Below are positions 26,854-34,956 of a stretch of 64,000 nt of DNA, in pieces. The stretch is from an uncultured Flavobacteriaceae bacterium. GTDB lineage: Bacteria; Bacteroidota; Bacteroidia; Flavobacteriales; Flavobacteriaceae. Under the pieces are notes generated by a model. That model was not told where the DNA came from. It ran no database searches and saw only the letters and a program-made list of their open reading frames with translations. A program made the translations under genes and the position numbers. The stretch spans positions 248,001-312,000 of the forward strand of contig CANLWB010000004.1 in the NCBI GenBank assembly GCA_947494695.1, given 5' to 3'. The stretch's first letter is position 1. Every line of letters starts with the position of its first letter.

Positions 26854-27573
26854 ATGACGGCCTTTTTAATTTTGAAATATGTTCACATTCTATTATTTGT
26901 ATTCTGGTTAGGTACAGATATGGGAACGTACTATTCAAGTAGGTTTGTTATTAATCCTAAATTGACTGGGCCGCAAAGAGCAACGGCGTTGCAAATATTG
27001 CTTGGTTGTGAGTTAGGTCCAAGAATGGCAATGCCTTTAATCATACCAACAGGTATTCATATGGCGATTTTAATGGGAATTGCAAAAGTAAGTAGTTTAG
27101 GTTTAGGACTAACTTGGTTTGCAGGACTTTTGTGGTTGAGATTGGTTTTATCAATTCACTTTGGAAAAGATGAAGCTAAAAAGGCAAAACTTTCAAAAAT
27201 GGATTTTTGGATGCGTACAATAATTGTTGTGTTCGTTTCTGCCTTTTCAATATATTCTCTTTTTGAGCCTAAATATCTTCTTATACCATATTTGGCATGG
27301 AAACTTTTAATAGTATGCGCATTAATTTTATGTGGTTTAGGAATTAGATACCATTTAGGAATATTTAAACCTGCTTTTAAGAAAATGACGGTAGGGCAAG
27401 ATTTAGAAAATTCAAATCAAGTTATTTCTAAAAAAATGGCAGCCTGTTTACCTTATGTATATGGAATTTGGATTGGACTTCTGGTTAATGCAGCTTTAGG
27501 TTTGCATTTAATTGAAGAAGGTAATCTCAATGAAAATCAAAATTATAAAAGGGTATATTCGCTATACAAGTAA
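26854..27573 (+). CDS. multi-pass membrane protein, unknown function
   Basis: This 239-aa protein has about six hydrophobic segments: residues near 4-28 (with YVHILLFVFWLGTD), 65-85, 90-110, 125-145, 147-175 and 198-218. Conserved-looking His residues sit in helix 1 (YVH), before helix 2 (TGIHMA) and in helix 6 (GLHLIE), the kind of pattern seen in small heme-binding or copper-type membrane proteins, but I cannot assign a family. It is 19 bases after the E2 gene, so it is probably cotranscribed. Confidence 0.7.
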   Translation: MTAFLILKYVHILLFVFWLGTDMGTYYSSRFVINPKLTGPQRATALQILLGCELGPRMAMPLIIPTGIHMAILMGIAKVSSLGLGLTWFAGLLWLRLVLSIHFGKDEAKKAKLSKMDFWMRTIIVVFVSAFSIYSLFEPKYLLIPYLAWKLLIVCALILCGLGIRYHLGIFKPAFKKMTVGQDLENSNQVISKKMAACLPYVYGIWIGLLVNAALGLHLIEEGNLNENQNYKRVYSLYK

Positions 27574-27586
27574 AAAGTAAGAGCGT

Positions 27587-27744
27587 ATGAATGCAGAGCG
27601 AGATAGAGAATTTTTCACGCTTACTACCAAAAGCGAAGGTACAATGGTCATGCAGGCACATTGTGAAATCGACGAAGAACCAAAGAAGTAAAGGACTATA
27701 TGCAGACTTATTACGAATTAAAACGTGTAGAGTATATGAACTAA
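27587..27744 (+). other. short frames that look like a decayed gene tail
   Basis: ATG 27587 opens a 34-codon frame (MNAERDREFFTLTT...) that stops at 27691. A different frame then reads KEVKDYMQTYYELKRVEYMN and stops at 27744. The switch of a protein-like reading from one frame to another suggests a remnant. No family is recognised and chance is not excluded. Confidence 0.25.
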
Positions 27745-27800
27745 GAACTCATAATTTTTATAAACTATGACATTTGTCATGTTTATTAAAAAAATAATAG

Positions 27801-27829
27801 TTAACTTTATTAATGATTAATAATGTTAA
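27801..27829. promoter_or_regulatory. operator E, tandem TTAAYnnnRTTAA palindromes
   Basis: TTAA at 27801, 27810, 27817 and 27826 (0/9/16/25), 33 bases before the DUF3598-like gene at 27862. I see no clear TAnnTTTG element between them. Confidence 0.7.
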
Positions 27830-27861
27830 TTAATTTAAAATAACAAAAACACAAGATTACA

Positions 27862-28374
27862 ATGAAAGAATTGAAACTATTTCCTAAGCATGAAGGTATT
27901 TGGGAAGGAACTTACAGAAGAATTGATGCCCACGGACAACTTGTAGACCAGTGGAAAAGTAGACTAACATGTGTTTTATTACCTGACAACAAATACCGTC
28001 AGGTGAATGAATATACATGGGATGATGGTTTTAAAGAATGTTTAGATTTTGGAGTATGCGCTTTTAATGAAGATGGAGAACTTATTTTTGAAAACCCCAG
28101 ACTTTCTGGTAAAGCGTGGGAAACAGGACGAAGTGTTGTATTGATATGGGACTATAAGCATAGACCCGGAATGACCTTATTTGAGCAAATTGATTTAATT
28201 GGTAATGATGACCACCGTATTAGAGTATGGAAGTGGTCTGAAGGTGATACTTTTAATGGTATAACTATGATTGAAGAACGAAAAGTTTGTGGTAAAGAGG
28301 GGATCGACCCTCAGTTTTGGGTAGATCTACCTAAAAATAGAACTAACGGACAAGAGTCTCGTTCGGATAATTAG
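27862..28374 (+). CDS. DUF3598/calycin-like protein
   Basis: At 170 aa it is cytoplasmic (no signal). The opening FPKHEGIWEGTYRRID, then DQWKSRL, KYRQVNEYTWDDG, FDGE-like NEDGELIFENPRLSG and VLIWDYKHRPG resemble the DUF3598 family, a lipocalin-like (calycin) barrel common in cyanobacteria and structurally related to CpcS/T-type bilin lyases. The assignment rests on motif memory and is tentative. It has its own operator (E) and is a single-gene unit ended by the terminator at 28396-28430. Ligand binding to a bilin-like molecule would fit, but fatty ligands are also possible. Confidence 0.55.
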   Translation: MKELKLFPKHEGIWEGTYRRIDAHGQLVDQWKSRLTCVLLPDNKYRQVNEYTWDDGFKECLDFGVCAFNEDGELIFENPRLSGKAWETGRSVVLIWDYKHRPGMTLFEQIDLIGNDDHRIRVWKWSEGDTFNGITMIEERKVCGKEGIDPQFWVDLPKNRTNGQESRSDN

Positions 28375-28395
28375 TTTATTGTGTTGATTGAGTTT

Positions 28396-28430
28396 AAAAG
28401 AGGCTGTCCTGAAAAGACAGTCTCTTTTTT
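28396..28430 (+). terminator. rho-independent terminator
   Basis: GAGGCTGTC pairs with GACAGTCTC (one G-T pair), extended by A and T runs, followed by TTTTTT. It ends the DUF3598-like transcript. Confidence 0.85.
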
Positions 28431-28470
28431 ATGTTATTAAATATCAGGATTTCTTATGTTAAATTAGGCT

Positions 28471-28503
28471 ATTAAAAAAGGCTCTTCTTTATGAAGAACC
28501 TTT
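28471..28503 (-). terminator. rho-independent terminator
   Basis: On the minus strand AAAGGTTCTTC pairs with GAAGAGCCTTT (one mismatch) around a 5-base loop and runs into TTTT. It ends the flavodoxin-fold/MFS operon. Confidence 0.75.
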
Positions 28504-28556
28504 ATTTTGCCACTGAATTAGGTGCTTTTTAACTTAGAATTCACCCTCCCTCTTTT

Positions 28557-29201
28557 TTAGAAATAGGCGTTTAAATAGTCTTTGTATGTGTTGAGCATTT
28601 TTTCTCTTTCTTCTTGAGAAACCCTGGAGACTCCAAATGAAACATGATTTGGTAAAACTTCAAAGCCAACCAATTCCAAAACACCTTTGTTTATGTTTAA
28701 TAGAATGTCGTCTATAGTTCTATAATGGCCACTATTTTTTTGATACAAAGACTCGGGACTTCCAGTTGTAACATTTAAAAAAGCCTTTTTACCCTTAAAT
28801 CTACCGTTTGGGCCCATGCCGTATGGTCCGCCATAGGCAAAACCATAGGCTAAAACTCGATCTATCCAACCTTTAAGTATAGCAGGAACACTAAACCACC
28901 ATAAGGGAAAATTAAAAATTAAAATGTCAACATCTTCAAGTGGTTTCATTTCTTTCTTTAGCTCATCACTAAAACCATCAGCCGTACTCGCATGTAGCTG
29001 TTCGTTTGCATACTTATAATATGGAGCATCCGATAACTGAGTAAAATCATGTTTGCCTCCAATAGGGTTAAATTTATTTTTATATAAATCTGAAACCTCG
29101 ACATGATGTCCTTTTTTTAAAAAGAACTTTTGCGCGATATCCAATAAGGCGCTACAGAACGAATCAGGGTTTTCATGGGCATGTATAATTAAGACTTTCA
29201 T
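28557..29201 (-). CDS. NAD(P)H dehydrogenase (quinone), flavodoxin-like fold
   Basis: At 214 aa it shows the flavodoxin_2 fold of KefF/MdaB/NQO-type reductases: [20 protein letters not shown] (phosphate loop for FMN/FAD), [26 protein letters not shown] and [13 protein letters not shown]. The family reduces quinones or similar acceptors by two electrons with NAD(P)H. It follows the MFS gene by seven bases under operator F. A role in reducing a conjugated intermediate or in quinone detoxification is likely. Confidence 0.85.
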   Translation of the reverse strand: [214 protein letters not shown]

Positions 29202-29208
29202 ATGAGGG

Positions 29209-30459
29209 TTATTCGTTAAATTTTCGATATTTCCCTAAAAACAATAACGGAAATGAACCAACTAAAAAAGCGATCATGGCATAACTTAAAATCGTGTCGT
29301 AACTGCCGGTACTGGTAAAGAATTTTCCAAAAATAACAGGTCCAAATCCTGCTCCCATAGCAAAGAACCCATAAAGAAACCCGTAAATAGCTGCGTAATT
29401 TTTCATTCCAAAATAACGTGATACTAAATAGGCCATTAAATCATATTCGACCCCAGCCCCAAAACCTAAAACGATTACTGCAATTAAGGCGTTAGCATAA
29501 CTTAAATCTGCACTTTGTAAAAGGTAACAAGAAAGTGCTGGAACACTTAATAAAACAAAAGCTACGGCGGGTGCCCAAAACCTATCCAATAAATAGCCTC
29601 CAATTAAACGTCCAATTAATACTGCATATCCAATAGAACTGGCAAGAATAACAGCATCTCCTATATCAAAACCTTTACTGCTCAGTAATTTTTCTAAATT
29701 GGGAATGGGGCCTCCTATAGCAAATGATATTAATATAAAGGAGAAGGCCAGTAGCCAGAACTTCCAGTCTTTTAAAGCTTGGGCAACACTTAAGCCTGTT
29801 TTATTACCTTTAGAATGATTAGGCACTTCTTTCTTTAATTTTGCAACTTTATCTGCGACCTTTGGGTCGTCTGTATCCCTAAAGAAAAAGTAAGCTACAG
29901 GTAAAGCAATTAAAAGAGGTAATAAGCCAACACCTAAGTACGCTATTTGCCATCCAAAATTTTCGATTAATGAAAAGGCGTATAGTTTAGCAAAAGCTCC
30001 AAACAAACCTGTTCCTAATAAAGAAAGTCCAAGAGCTAAACCTCTATTTTCATTAAACCAATTATTAATAGCTCTGGTCCAGGTCATTGGTAATGTTCCT
30101 GCTCCAGCAAATGCCATTGTTACCCATATGGCATAATATAATATAGGTGAGCCATTGTTAAAACTAAAAGCAATAAAGGTTAAACCAAATAAGGTTAATG
30201 ACCATAATGCAGTTTTTCTAGCGCCTATTTTATCTGCTACATAACCAATTAGAGGGCTAGAGAATAAAGCAGCAATAGTAAAAAAGGTTAATCCCCCCAT
30301 GATAACGTCCATGCCCCAACCAAATTTCCTGGATAAAGGAATGGCAAAAACCCCAATCGTGTAGAATGGTAACGGAGACATTCCTAAACCAATACCTAAA
30401 GTAGAGGAAAGTATCACTGGCCATCCAAATTTAAATTCTTTTAAGTTACGTTTTTTCAA
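29209..30459 (-). CDS. MFS transporter, monocarboxylate/OFA-like
   Basis: This 416-aa protein has twelve predicted membrane segments, with GYVADKIGARKTALWSL as the loop 2-3 motif and a GLALGLSLLGTGLFG block in helix 5, as in oxalate/formate antiporter- and MCT-like MFS carriers. It resembles the carrier at 49810 in layout. It is the first gene of the leftward unit under operator F, divergent from the second hydratase operon, so it likely moves a carboxylate linked to that branch. Confidence 0.83.
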   Translation of the reverse strand: MKKRNLKEFKFGWPVILSSTLGIGLGMSPLPFYTIGVFAIPLSRKFGWGMDVIMGGLTFFTIAALFSSPLIGYVADKIGARKTALWSLTLFGLTFIAFSFNNGSPILYYAIWVTMAFAGAGTLPMTWTRAINNWFNENRGLALGLSLLGTGLFGAFAKLYAFSLIENFGWQIAYLGVGLLPLLIALPVAYFFFRDTDDPKVADKVAKLKKEVPNHSKGNKTGLSVAQALKDWKFWLLAFSFILISFAIGGPIPNLEKLLSSKGFDIGDAVILASSIGYAVLIGRLIGGYLLDRFWAPAVAFVLLSVPALSCYLLQSADLSYANALIAVIVLGFGAGVEYDLMAYLVSRYFGMKNYAAIYGFLYGFFAMGAGFGPVIFGKFFTSTGSYDTILSYAMIAFLVGSFPLLFLGKYRKFNE

Positions 30460-30608
30460 AATATTGAATTTTAAGTTAGTAAATCGTGTTTTTAAAGGGA
30501 GGTTGATTAAATGTACTGATTATCAGCTGTTTCTCTCCTTTTTTTTATTGTAAAGTGGTGTTAGAAAATTATTTTTTTGAAATAAACTTTTATATTTAAA
30601 AAAAATGA

Positions 30609-30637
30609 TTAACTTTATTAATAATTAATATTGTTAA
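30609..30637. promoter_or_regulatory. operator F, tandem TTAAYnnnRTTAA palindromes
   Basis: TTAA at 30609, 30618, 30625 and 30634 (0/9/16/25), between the divergent MFS and hydratase operons. The rightward -7 candidate TATCTTAG (30653-30660) is imperfect and 15 bases away; the leftward one is unclear. Confidence 0.7.
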
Positions 30638-30691
30638 CTAAAATAAAATAAATATCTTAGACGACACAATTTTTAAATAAAAATTTACAAA

Positions 30692-31960
30692 ATGGGAATG
30701 ACCATAACAGAAAAAATAATGGCTCGCAATAGCGGAAGAGATAGTGTGGTACCGGGAGAATTGGTTTGGACAGATATACATTCTGTGATGACTATGGACT
30801 ATCTAGGGAAGACATGTTTTGATAAATTTAAATCTCTTGGGAAGCCGGAGGTTTTTGACAAAGATCGTGTGATTTGTGTTTCAGATCACCTGGTTCCTCC
30901 ACCAAATCAGAAGTTTGCAACGATGTTAAACGAGTGGCGGGACGTTGTGAGAGAACATGATATTACCAATTTTTATGACCTTGGAAGACAAGGTATTGCG
31001 CATCAAATTATGGTAGAGCAGGGGCATGTGTTACCAGGTACTATTAGTATAGGTACAGATTCTCATGCCAATACATATGGTGCGGCCGGAGCCGTTGGTA
31101 ATGCCATTGGGGTAACAGATGCCGCAGTAGCAATGGCAACAGGTAAAGCCTGGTTTAGAGTACCACAATCTGTAAAATTTAACATCACAGGAAAATGGCA
31201 ACCCTGGGTTATGGCTAAAGATTTAAGTCTTCATATTATGGGAATGATGCATTGGAACGGACACCTATTATATAAAGCACTAGAATTTACTGGTCCGGCC
31301 ATAGATAGTTTGAGTATGGCAGGACGAATGACTTTATGTAATATGACGGTAGATTTAGGGGCTAAAAATGGTATTGTTGCACCAGATAAAATCACCGAAA
31401 GATACCTAAGAAATAGAACTACAGATGCCTGGGAAATGATTGCGAGTGATGAAGATGCCAAGTACGATCAGGTATATAATATTGATGTATCGGACTTAGG
31501 GCCAACCATCGCCATGCCCGGAAAATTAGACGATACGCAGCCTATAGAAAAATTAATAGGGCAGAAGTTTAATAAAGCTTTTGTAGGAACCTGTACTAAT
31601 GGAAGACTTGAAGATTTTGCTGTAATGGCCGAAATAATGAAAGGAAAACAAGTGCACAGAGATGTAAATATGATTTTGGTTCCTGCCAGTCAAACAGTCT
31701 ATCTAGAGGCCTTAAGAGCCGGGTACATAGAAACACTTGTCGAAGCAGGAGCAGCTGTAGATACACCTAGTTGTGCCGCATGTGCAGGTATTCATACGGG
31801 TGTTGCTGGTGATGGGGATATCGTTTTAAGTGCTGGAAATAGAAACATGACAGGTAGAATGGGAAGCAAGAAGGCAGAGATTTATTTAACCTCTCCATCG
31901 GTGGTTGCAGCTTCGTCTATTAGAGGTGAAATAACAGATCCAAGAACATTCGATATTTAA
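30692..31960 (+). CDS. second aconitase-family hydratase, large (4Fe-4S) subunit
   Basis: At 422 aa it has predicted cluster ligands C301 (GTCTNGRLED), C361 and C364 (PSCAACAG), with GTDSHANTYGAAGAVGNAIGVTD and NRNMTGRMGSKKAEIYL. It is clearly different from the copy at 2931, for example in HIMGMMHWNGHLLYKALEF. It probably hydrates another cis-alkenedioate. The expected small subunit is not the next gene but the one after (33333), with a flavin oxidase gene between them. The downstream HpcH/HpaI aldolase suggests that its product is cleaved without CoA. Confidence 0.86.
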   Translation: MGMTITEKIMARNSGRDSVVPGELVWTDIHSVMTMDYLGKTCFDKFKSLGKPEVFDKDRVICVSDHLVPPPNQKFATMLNEWRDVVREHDITNFYDLGRQGIAHQIMVEQGHVLPGTISIGTDSHANTYGAAGAVGNAIGVTDAAVAMATGKAWFRVPQSVKFNITGKWQPWVMAKDLSLHIMGMMHWNGHLLYKALEFTGPAIDSLSMAGRMTLCNMTVDLGAKNGIVAPDKITERYLRNRTTDAWEMIASDEDAKYDQVYNIDVSDLGPTIAMPGKLDDTQPIEKLIGQKFNKAFVGTCTNGRLEDFAVMAEIMKGKQVHRDVNMILVPASQTVYLEALRAGYIETLVEAGAAVDTPSCAACAGIHTGVAGDGDIVLSAGNRNMTGRMGSKKAEIYLTSPSVVAASSIRGEITDPRTFDI

Positions 31961-31973
31961 AACTTAGTTTATA

Positions 31974-33320
31974 ATGAAGCGTAGGATTTTTATGCAGAAA
32001 GCAGCTCTGGGAGGAATAGCTACAAGCTTGTTACCGTTGAGTTGCGACGCCCCTAAATTGGACACCGAATTTTTAATTTTAGGTGGCGGTATTTCAGGAC
32101 TTTTTCTCGCAAATCTTCTTGAAAAAGCAGGGAAGGATTATATGCTTTTAGAAGGAAGTTCCAGGCTAGGGGGGCGTATGTTTACCAGAACAGATATGAA
32201 CAGAGATGTAGGAGGGAGAGGTATTGGAGATAAGTATCATAATTTATTGCCTTTAATAGAAGAAACAGGTGTTGAGATGATCGATATTTCAGATTTTATG
32301 AACGCTCCAAGCGCTATTTATCTGGAGGGTGAGATTAAATATCCCTGGCCAAAAGAGGAGGTGAAACCTTATATCCACCAATTTAAGGCACTTGGAAAAT
32401 CCGATTATTTATCGGGGTTAGATGCATGGTATCAGAATCCAGATTTTGATGAACCCTACAGTGAATTCTTAAAGCGAAGCGGGTTATCAGATGAAGAGAT
32501 TGCTTTGGCAGACATTAGCTTGAATTATAACGATATTTACGAAACATCGGCCATAAACGCACATCACAGTAGAGCTTTTGGTAAGTACAATGGGTCAAAA
32601 CGAGCACTTAATTTTAAAGGAGGGACTATTAATTTCATTAATAAAATTGTAGAAACTTTAAAGAAACCGATTTTAACAAATAAAATGGTTGTTAGAATTG
32701 ACGATTCCAAAACAGGAACCAGAGTTACCTGCGAAGATGGATCAAGCTATAAAGCCAAGAAAGTAATTTGCACGTTACCACTTACTACATTGCGAGATGT
32801 AAAACTAAATGTAAACCTTAATAGTAATCAAGCAAGAGCTATAAAGGAAATAGCCTATACTAACATTACACAAATTCACTTAGCTCACAGTGCTAAGTAT
32901 TGGGAAGACGATGGTATTCCAATGAGTATGTGGACAGATACTCCGTTAGAGCGTATTATGAATGTAAATTCATCAGCGGCCGAAAAGCAAATAGCGTGTT
33001 GGGTAAACGGTAAAGGCACTGCTTTTTTTGATAACATGTCTGAAAAAGAAATAGCAAACTATACCATAAAAAAAATGAATGAGATCAGGCCCGCCTCCAC
33101 AGGTAAAATAGAATATTTAGGGGTTCAAAATTGGGGGCAATACAAATACAATAAAGGCGCTTATATCGAATTTGCTCCCGGTCAAGCTTCCTGGTTTTTA
33201 GATATGGTAAAACCTGCCGGAAATATCCATTTTGCTGGAGAACATACAGCTCATGAAAATAGAGGAATGGAAGGTGCAGCAGAATCAGCTAATAGAGTTT
33301 ATAAAGAATTAATAAGTTAA
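31974..33320 (+). CDS. Tat-exported flavin amine oxidase-family protein, short paralogue
   Basis: At 448 aa it has an RR leader (MKRRIFMQKA, R3-R4) and a lipobox-like C24 (LLPLSCDAP). The FAD motifs are FLILGGGISGLFLANLL, LEGSSRLGGRMFTRTD and the C-terminal HFAGEHTAHENRGMEGAAESANR. It shares the INAHHSRAFG/ALNELRRYH region layout with the oxidase at 17249. An exported protein encoded between two subunits of a cytoplasmic hydratase is odd and implies close functional linkage. The substrate is unknown. Confidence 0.85.
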   Translation: MKRRIFMQKAALGGIATSLLPLSCDAPKLDTEFLILGGGISGLFLANLLEKAGKDYMLLEGSSRLGGRMFTRTDMNRDVGGRGIGDKYHNLLPLIEETGVEMIDISDFMNAPSAIYLEGEIKYPWPKEEVKPYIHQFKALGKSDYLSGLDAWYQNPDFDEPYSEFLKRSGLSDEEIALADISLNYNDIYETSAINAHHSRAFGKYNGSKRALNFKGGTINFINKIVETLKKPILTNKMVVRIDDSKTGTRVTCEDGSSYKAKKVICTLPLTTLRDVKLNVNLNSNQARAIKEIAYTNITQIHLAHSAKYWEDDGIPMSMWTDTPLERIMNVNSSAAEKQIACWVNGKGTAFFDNMSEKEIANYTIKKMNEIRPASTGKIEYLGVQNWGQYKYNKGAYIEFAPGQASWFLDMVKPAGNIHFAGEHTAHENRGMEGAAESANRVYKELIS

Positions 33321-33332
33321 AATAAATAAGAA

Positions 33333-33857
33333 ATGATGAGAGGAACATGTTGGGTCGCAGACGACTACGTTATGGCCTACGATATTATAATTCAAGAGTA
33401 TTGGACATCTGCCATAGATCCCGAAGATAACAGCAAATGGGTTATGGCCGGAGTAAAAGAAGAATTTAATAAAGAGAACGGATTCAAAGAGAACGGGCAT
33501 ACCTTTATTGTCGCAGCACACAATTTTGCCGGCGGAGGTAAGTCTATAGAACACGTTATTACAGGGTTGATGGGGGCCGGAATTCAGGCCGTTTTTGCAA
33601 CAAGTTTTGCAAGGTTGCAGTTTAGAAATGCCATTAATTACGGATTGCCTTTTGTAACTTGTGATAACATAGACAAAGGTTGCGAAACAGGTGATGAGTT
33701 AGAATACAATCCGGAAACAGGCCTTATAAAAAACATAACCAAAGGCACCGAATTTCAATCTGTACCAGCAGCACCATTTGTTGCCGAAGTTGGAGAAGCA
33801 GGGGGCTTAATGAATTATGTTAGAAATAAGATTGCAAAAGGAGAAACTATTGAATAA
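33333..33857 (+). CDS. divergent aconitase-family small (swivel) subunit
   Basis: This 174-aa protein keeps the swivel-domain outline: an N-terminal CWVADDYVMAYDIIIQEYW, HTFIVAAHNFAGGGKSIEHVITGLMGAGIQAVFATSFARLQFRNAINYGLP split over the core, and GGLMNYV near the end. The usual DxIDTDxIIP and GSSRE motifs are replaced by DDYVMAYDI and GGGKSIEH, so the loop that grips substrate carboxylates differs. It starts 12 bases after the flavin oxidase gene. It is probably the partner of 30692-31960, with altered substrate choice. Confidence 0.75.
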   Translation: MMRGTCWVADDYVMAYDIIIQEYWTSAIDPEDNSKWVMAGVKEEFNKENGFKENGHTFIVAAHNFAGGGKSIEHVITGLMGAGIQAVFATSFARLQFRNAINYGLPFVTCDNIDKGCETGDELEYNPETGLIKNITKGTEFQSVPAAPFVAEVGEAGGLMNYVRNKIAKGETIE

Positions 33858-33863
33858 AGAACC

Positions 33864-34628
33864 ATGAGAGAAAATCAACTTAAAAAAAGAATAGAAGAAG
33901 AAGGTAAAGCCGGTTTAGGCGTAATTTCTCCAACAATAGATCCTACAATTTGTGAATACGTAGGACTACTGGGAATGGATTTTTATATGATTGATGGAGA
34001 ACATGGTGCTATTTCGGCTTCAGATATAACGAATTTAGTAAGAGCCTGTGAACTTAGAAAAACAACACCTCTGGCGAGAATAAGGAGTGTAGATACCAAA
34101 CTTATTCTTCAATATATGGATGCAGGTATCATGGGGGTTATGATGCCCACTATCGATAATGTAGAAGACGTAAAACAGTTGGTTGAAGCTATAAAATATC
34201 CGCCGCTTGGAAAAAGAGGTTTAGGCCCTGTAAGAGCAGCAGATTATATGCAAGGGCCAATGAGTCAGGCTGCTTATGTTAAGTTCGCCAATGAACAAAC
34301 CCTTGTGCTTCCACAAATAGAGACTATGGAATGCGTTAAAAACCTTCCAGAACTATGTAAGATAGATGGAGTAGACGGGTTTATCATAGGCCCAAGGGAT
34401 TTAGCCATGTCTATGGGGTATTATGATGGACCGGGACATGATGAAGTAAAAGAGGTTTTAAATGACATTTTTACCACGATTCTAGAATCGGGTAAATGGT
34501 TTGGTACCGTAGCCGGAAATGCAGAACAAGCTGAAGCTTTAATTGAGCGAGGTGCTTCTTTAGTAATGAATTCAGTACAAGGTTTAATAAAAGCATCAGG
34601 AAGTGCTTTTCTAAAAGCAAGACAGTAA
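33864..34628 (+). CDS. HpcH/HpaI aldolase family protein
   Basis: At 254 aa it is the normal size for class II pyruvate aldolases of this family. Active-site features are MIDGEHG (catalytic His), LARIRS (Arg binding pyruvate), and metal ligands Glu in PQIETMECV and Asp in GPRDLAMSMG. The family splits 4-hydroxy-2-oxo acids, or malate-like compounds in related branches, releasing pyruvate. It follows the small subunit by six bases. I infer cleavage of the hydratase product to pyruvate plus a second fragment. Confidence 0.87.
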   Translation: MRENQLKKRIEEEGKAGLGVISPTIDPTICEYVGLLGMDFYMIDGEHGAISASDITNLVRACELRKTTPLARIRSVDTKLILQYMDAGIMGVMMPTIDNVEDVKQLVEAIKYPPLGKRGLGPVRAADYMQGPMSQAAYVKFANEQTLVLPQIETMECVKNLPELCKIDGVDGFIIGPRDLAMSMGYYDGPGHDEVKEVLNDIFTTILESGKWFGTVAGNAEQAEALIERGASLVMNSVQGLIKASGSAFLKARQ

Positions 34629-34643
34629 TAAAAACAAAATAGT

Positions 34644-34955
34644 ATGGCAGCACTAGTAGTATTGTTTAACTTGAAAGATGAAAGCGCAAGAAGTGCCTAT
34701 GAAAGTTGGGCTAATGAGATAGATGTTCCCACCGCATCAAGTATGACTTCAGTAGATTCATTTAAAGTGTTTAGACTTGGAACTATTATGGGAACAGAAA
34801 AAACGTCACCGTATCAATATTGTGAAGTCTTAGAAATTAATGACATGGAAAAATTAGGAGAAGAAGTAACCTCTAGAGCCATGCAAAAAGTAGCGGCACA
34901 ATTTGAGGCCTTTGCAGATAACCCAATGTTTATAATTTCAGAACAAATTGCTTAA
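34644..34955 (+). CDS. RedY/HapK-like small protein (dimeric alpha/beta barrel)
   Basis: This 103-aa protein reads VVLFNLKDESARSAYESWA, DVPTASSMTSVDSFKVFR, SPYQYCEVLEINDM, MQKVAAQFEAFADNPMFI. This matches my memory of the REDY-like/HapK family, named after genes of the prodigiosin (tripyrrole) clusters but also widespread in other clusters. The fold is probably a ferredoxin-like dimer that binds a small hydrophobic molecule. It sits between the aldolase and the SDR gene. The pyrrole link is suggestive only. Confidence 0.6.
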   Translation: MAALVVLFNLKDESARSAYESWANEIDVPTASSMTSVDSFKVFRLGTIMGTEKTSPYQYCEVLEINDMEKLGEEVTSRAMQKVAAQFEAFADNPMFIISEQIA

Positions 34956-34956
34956 C

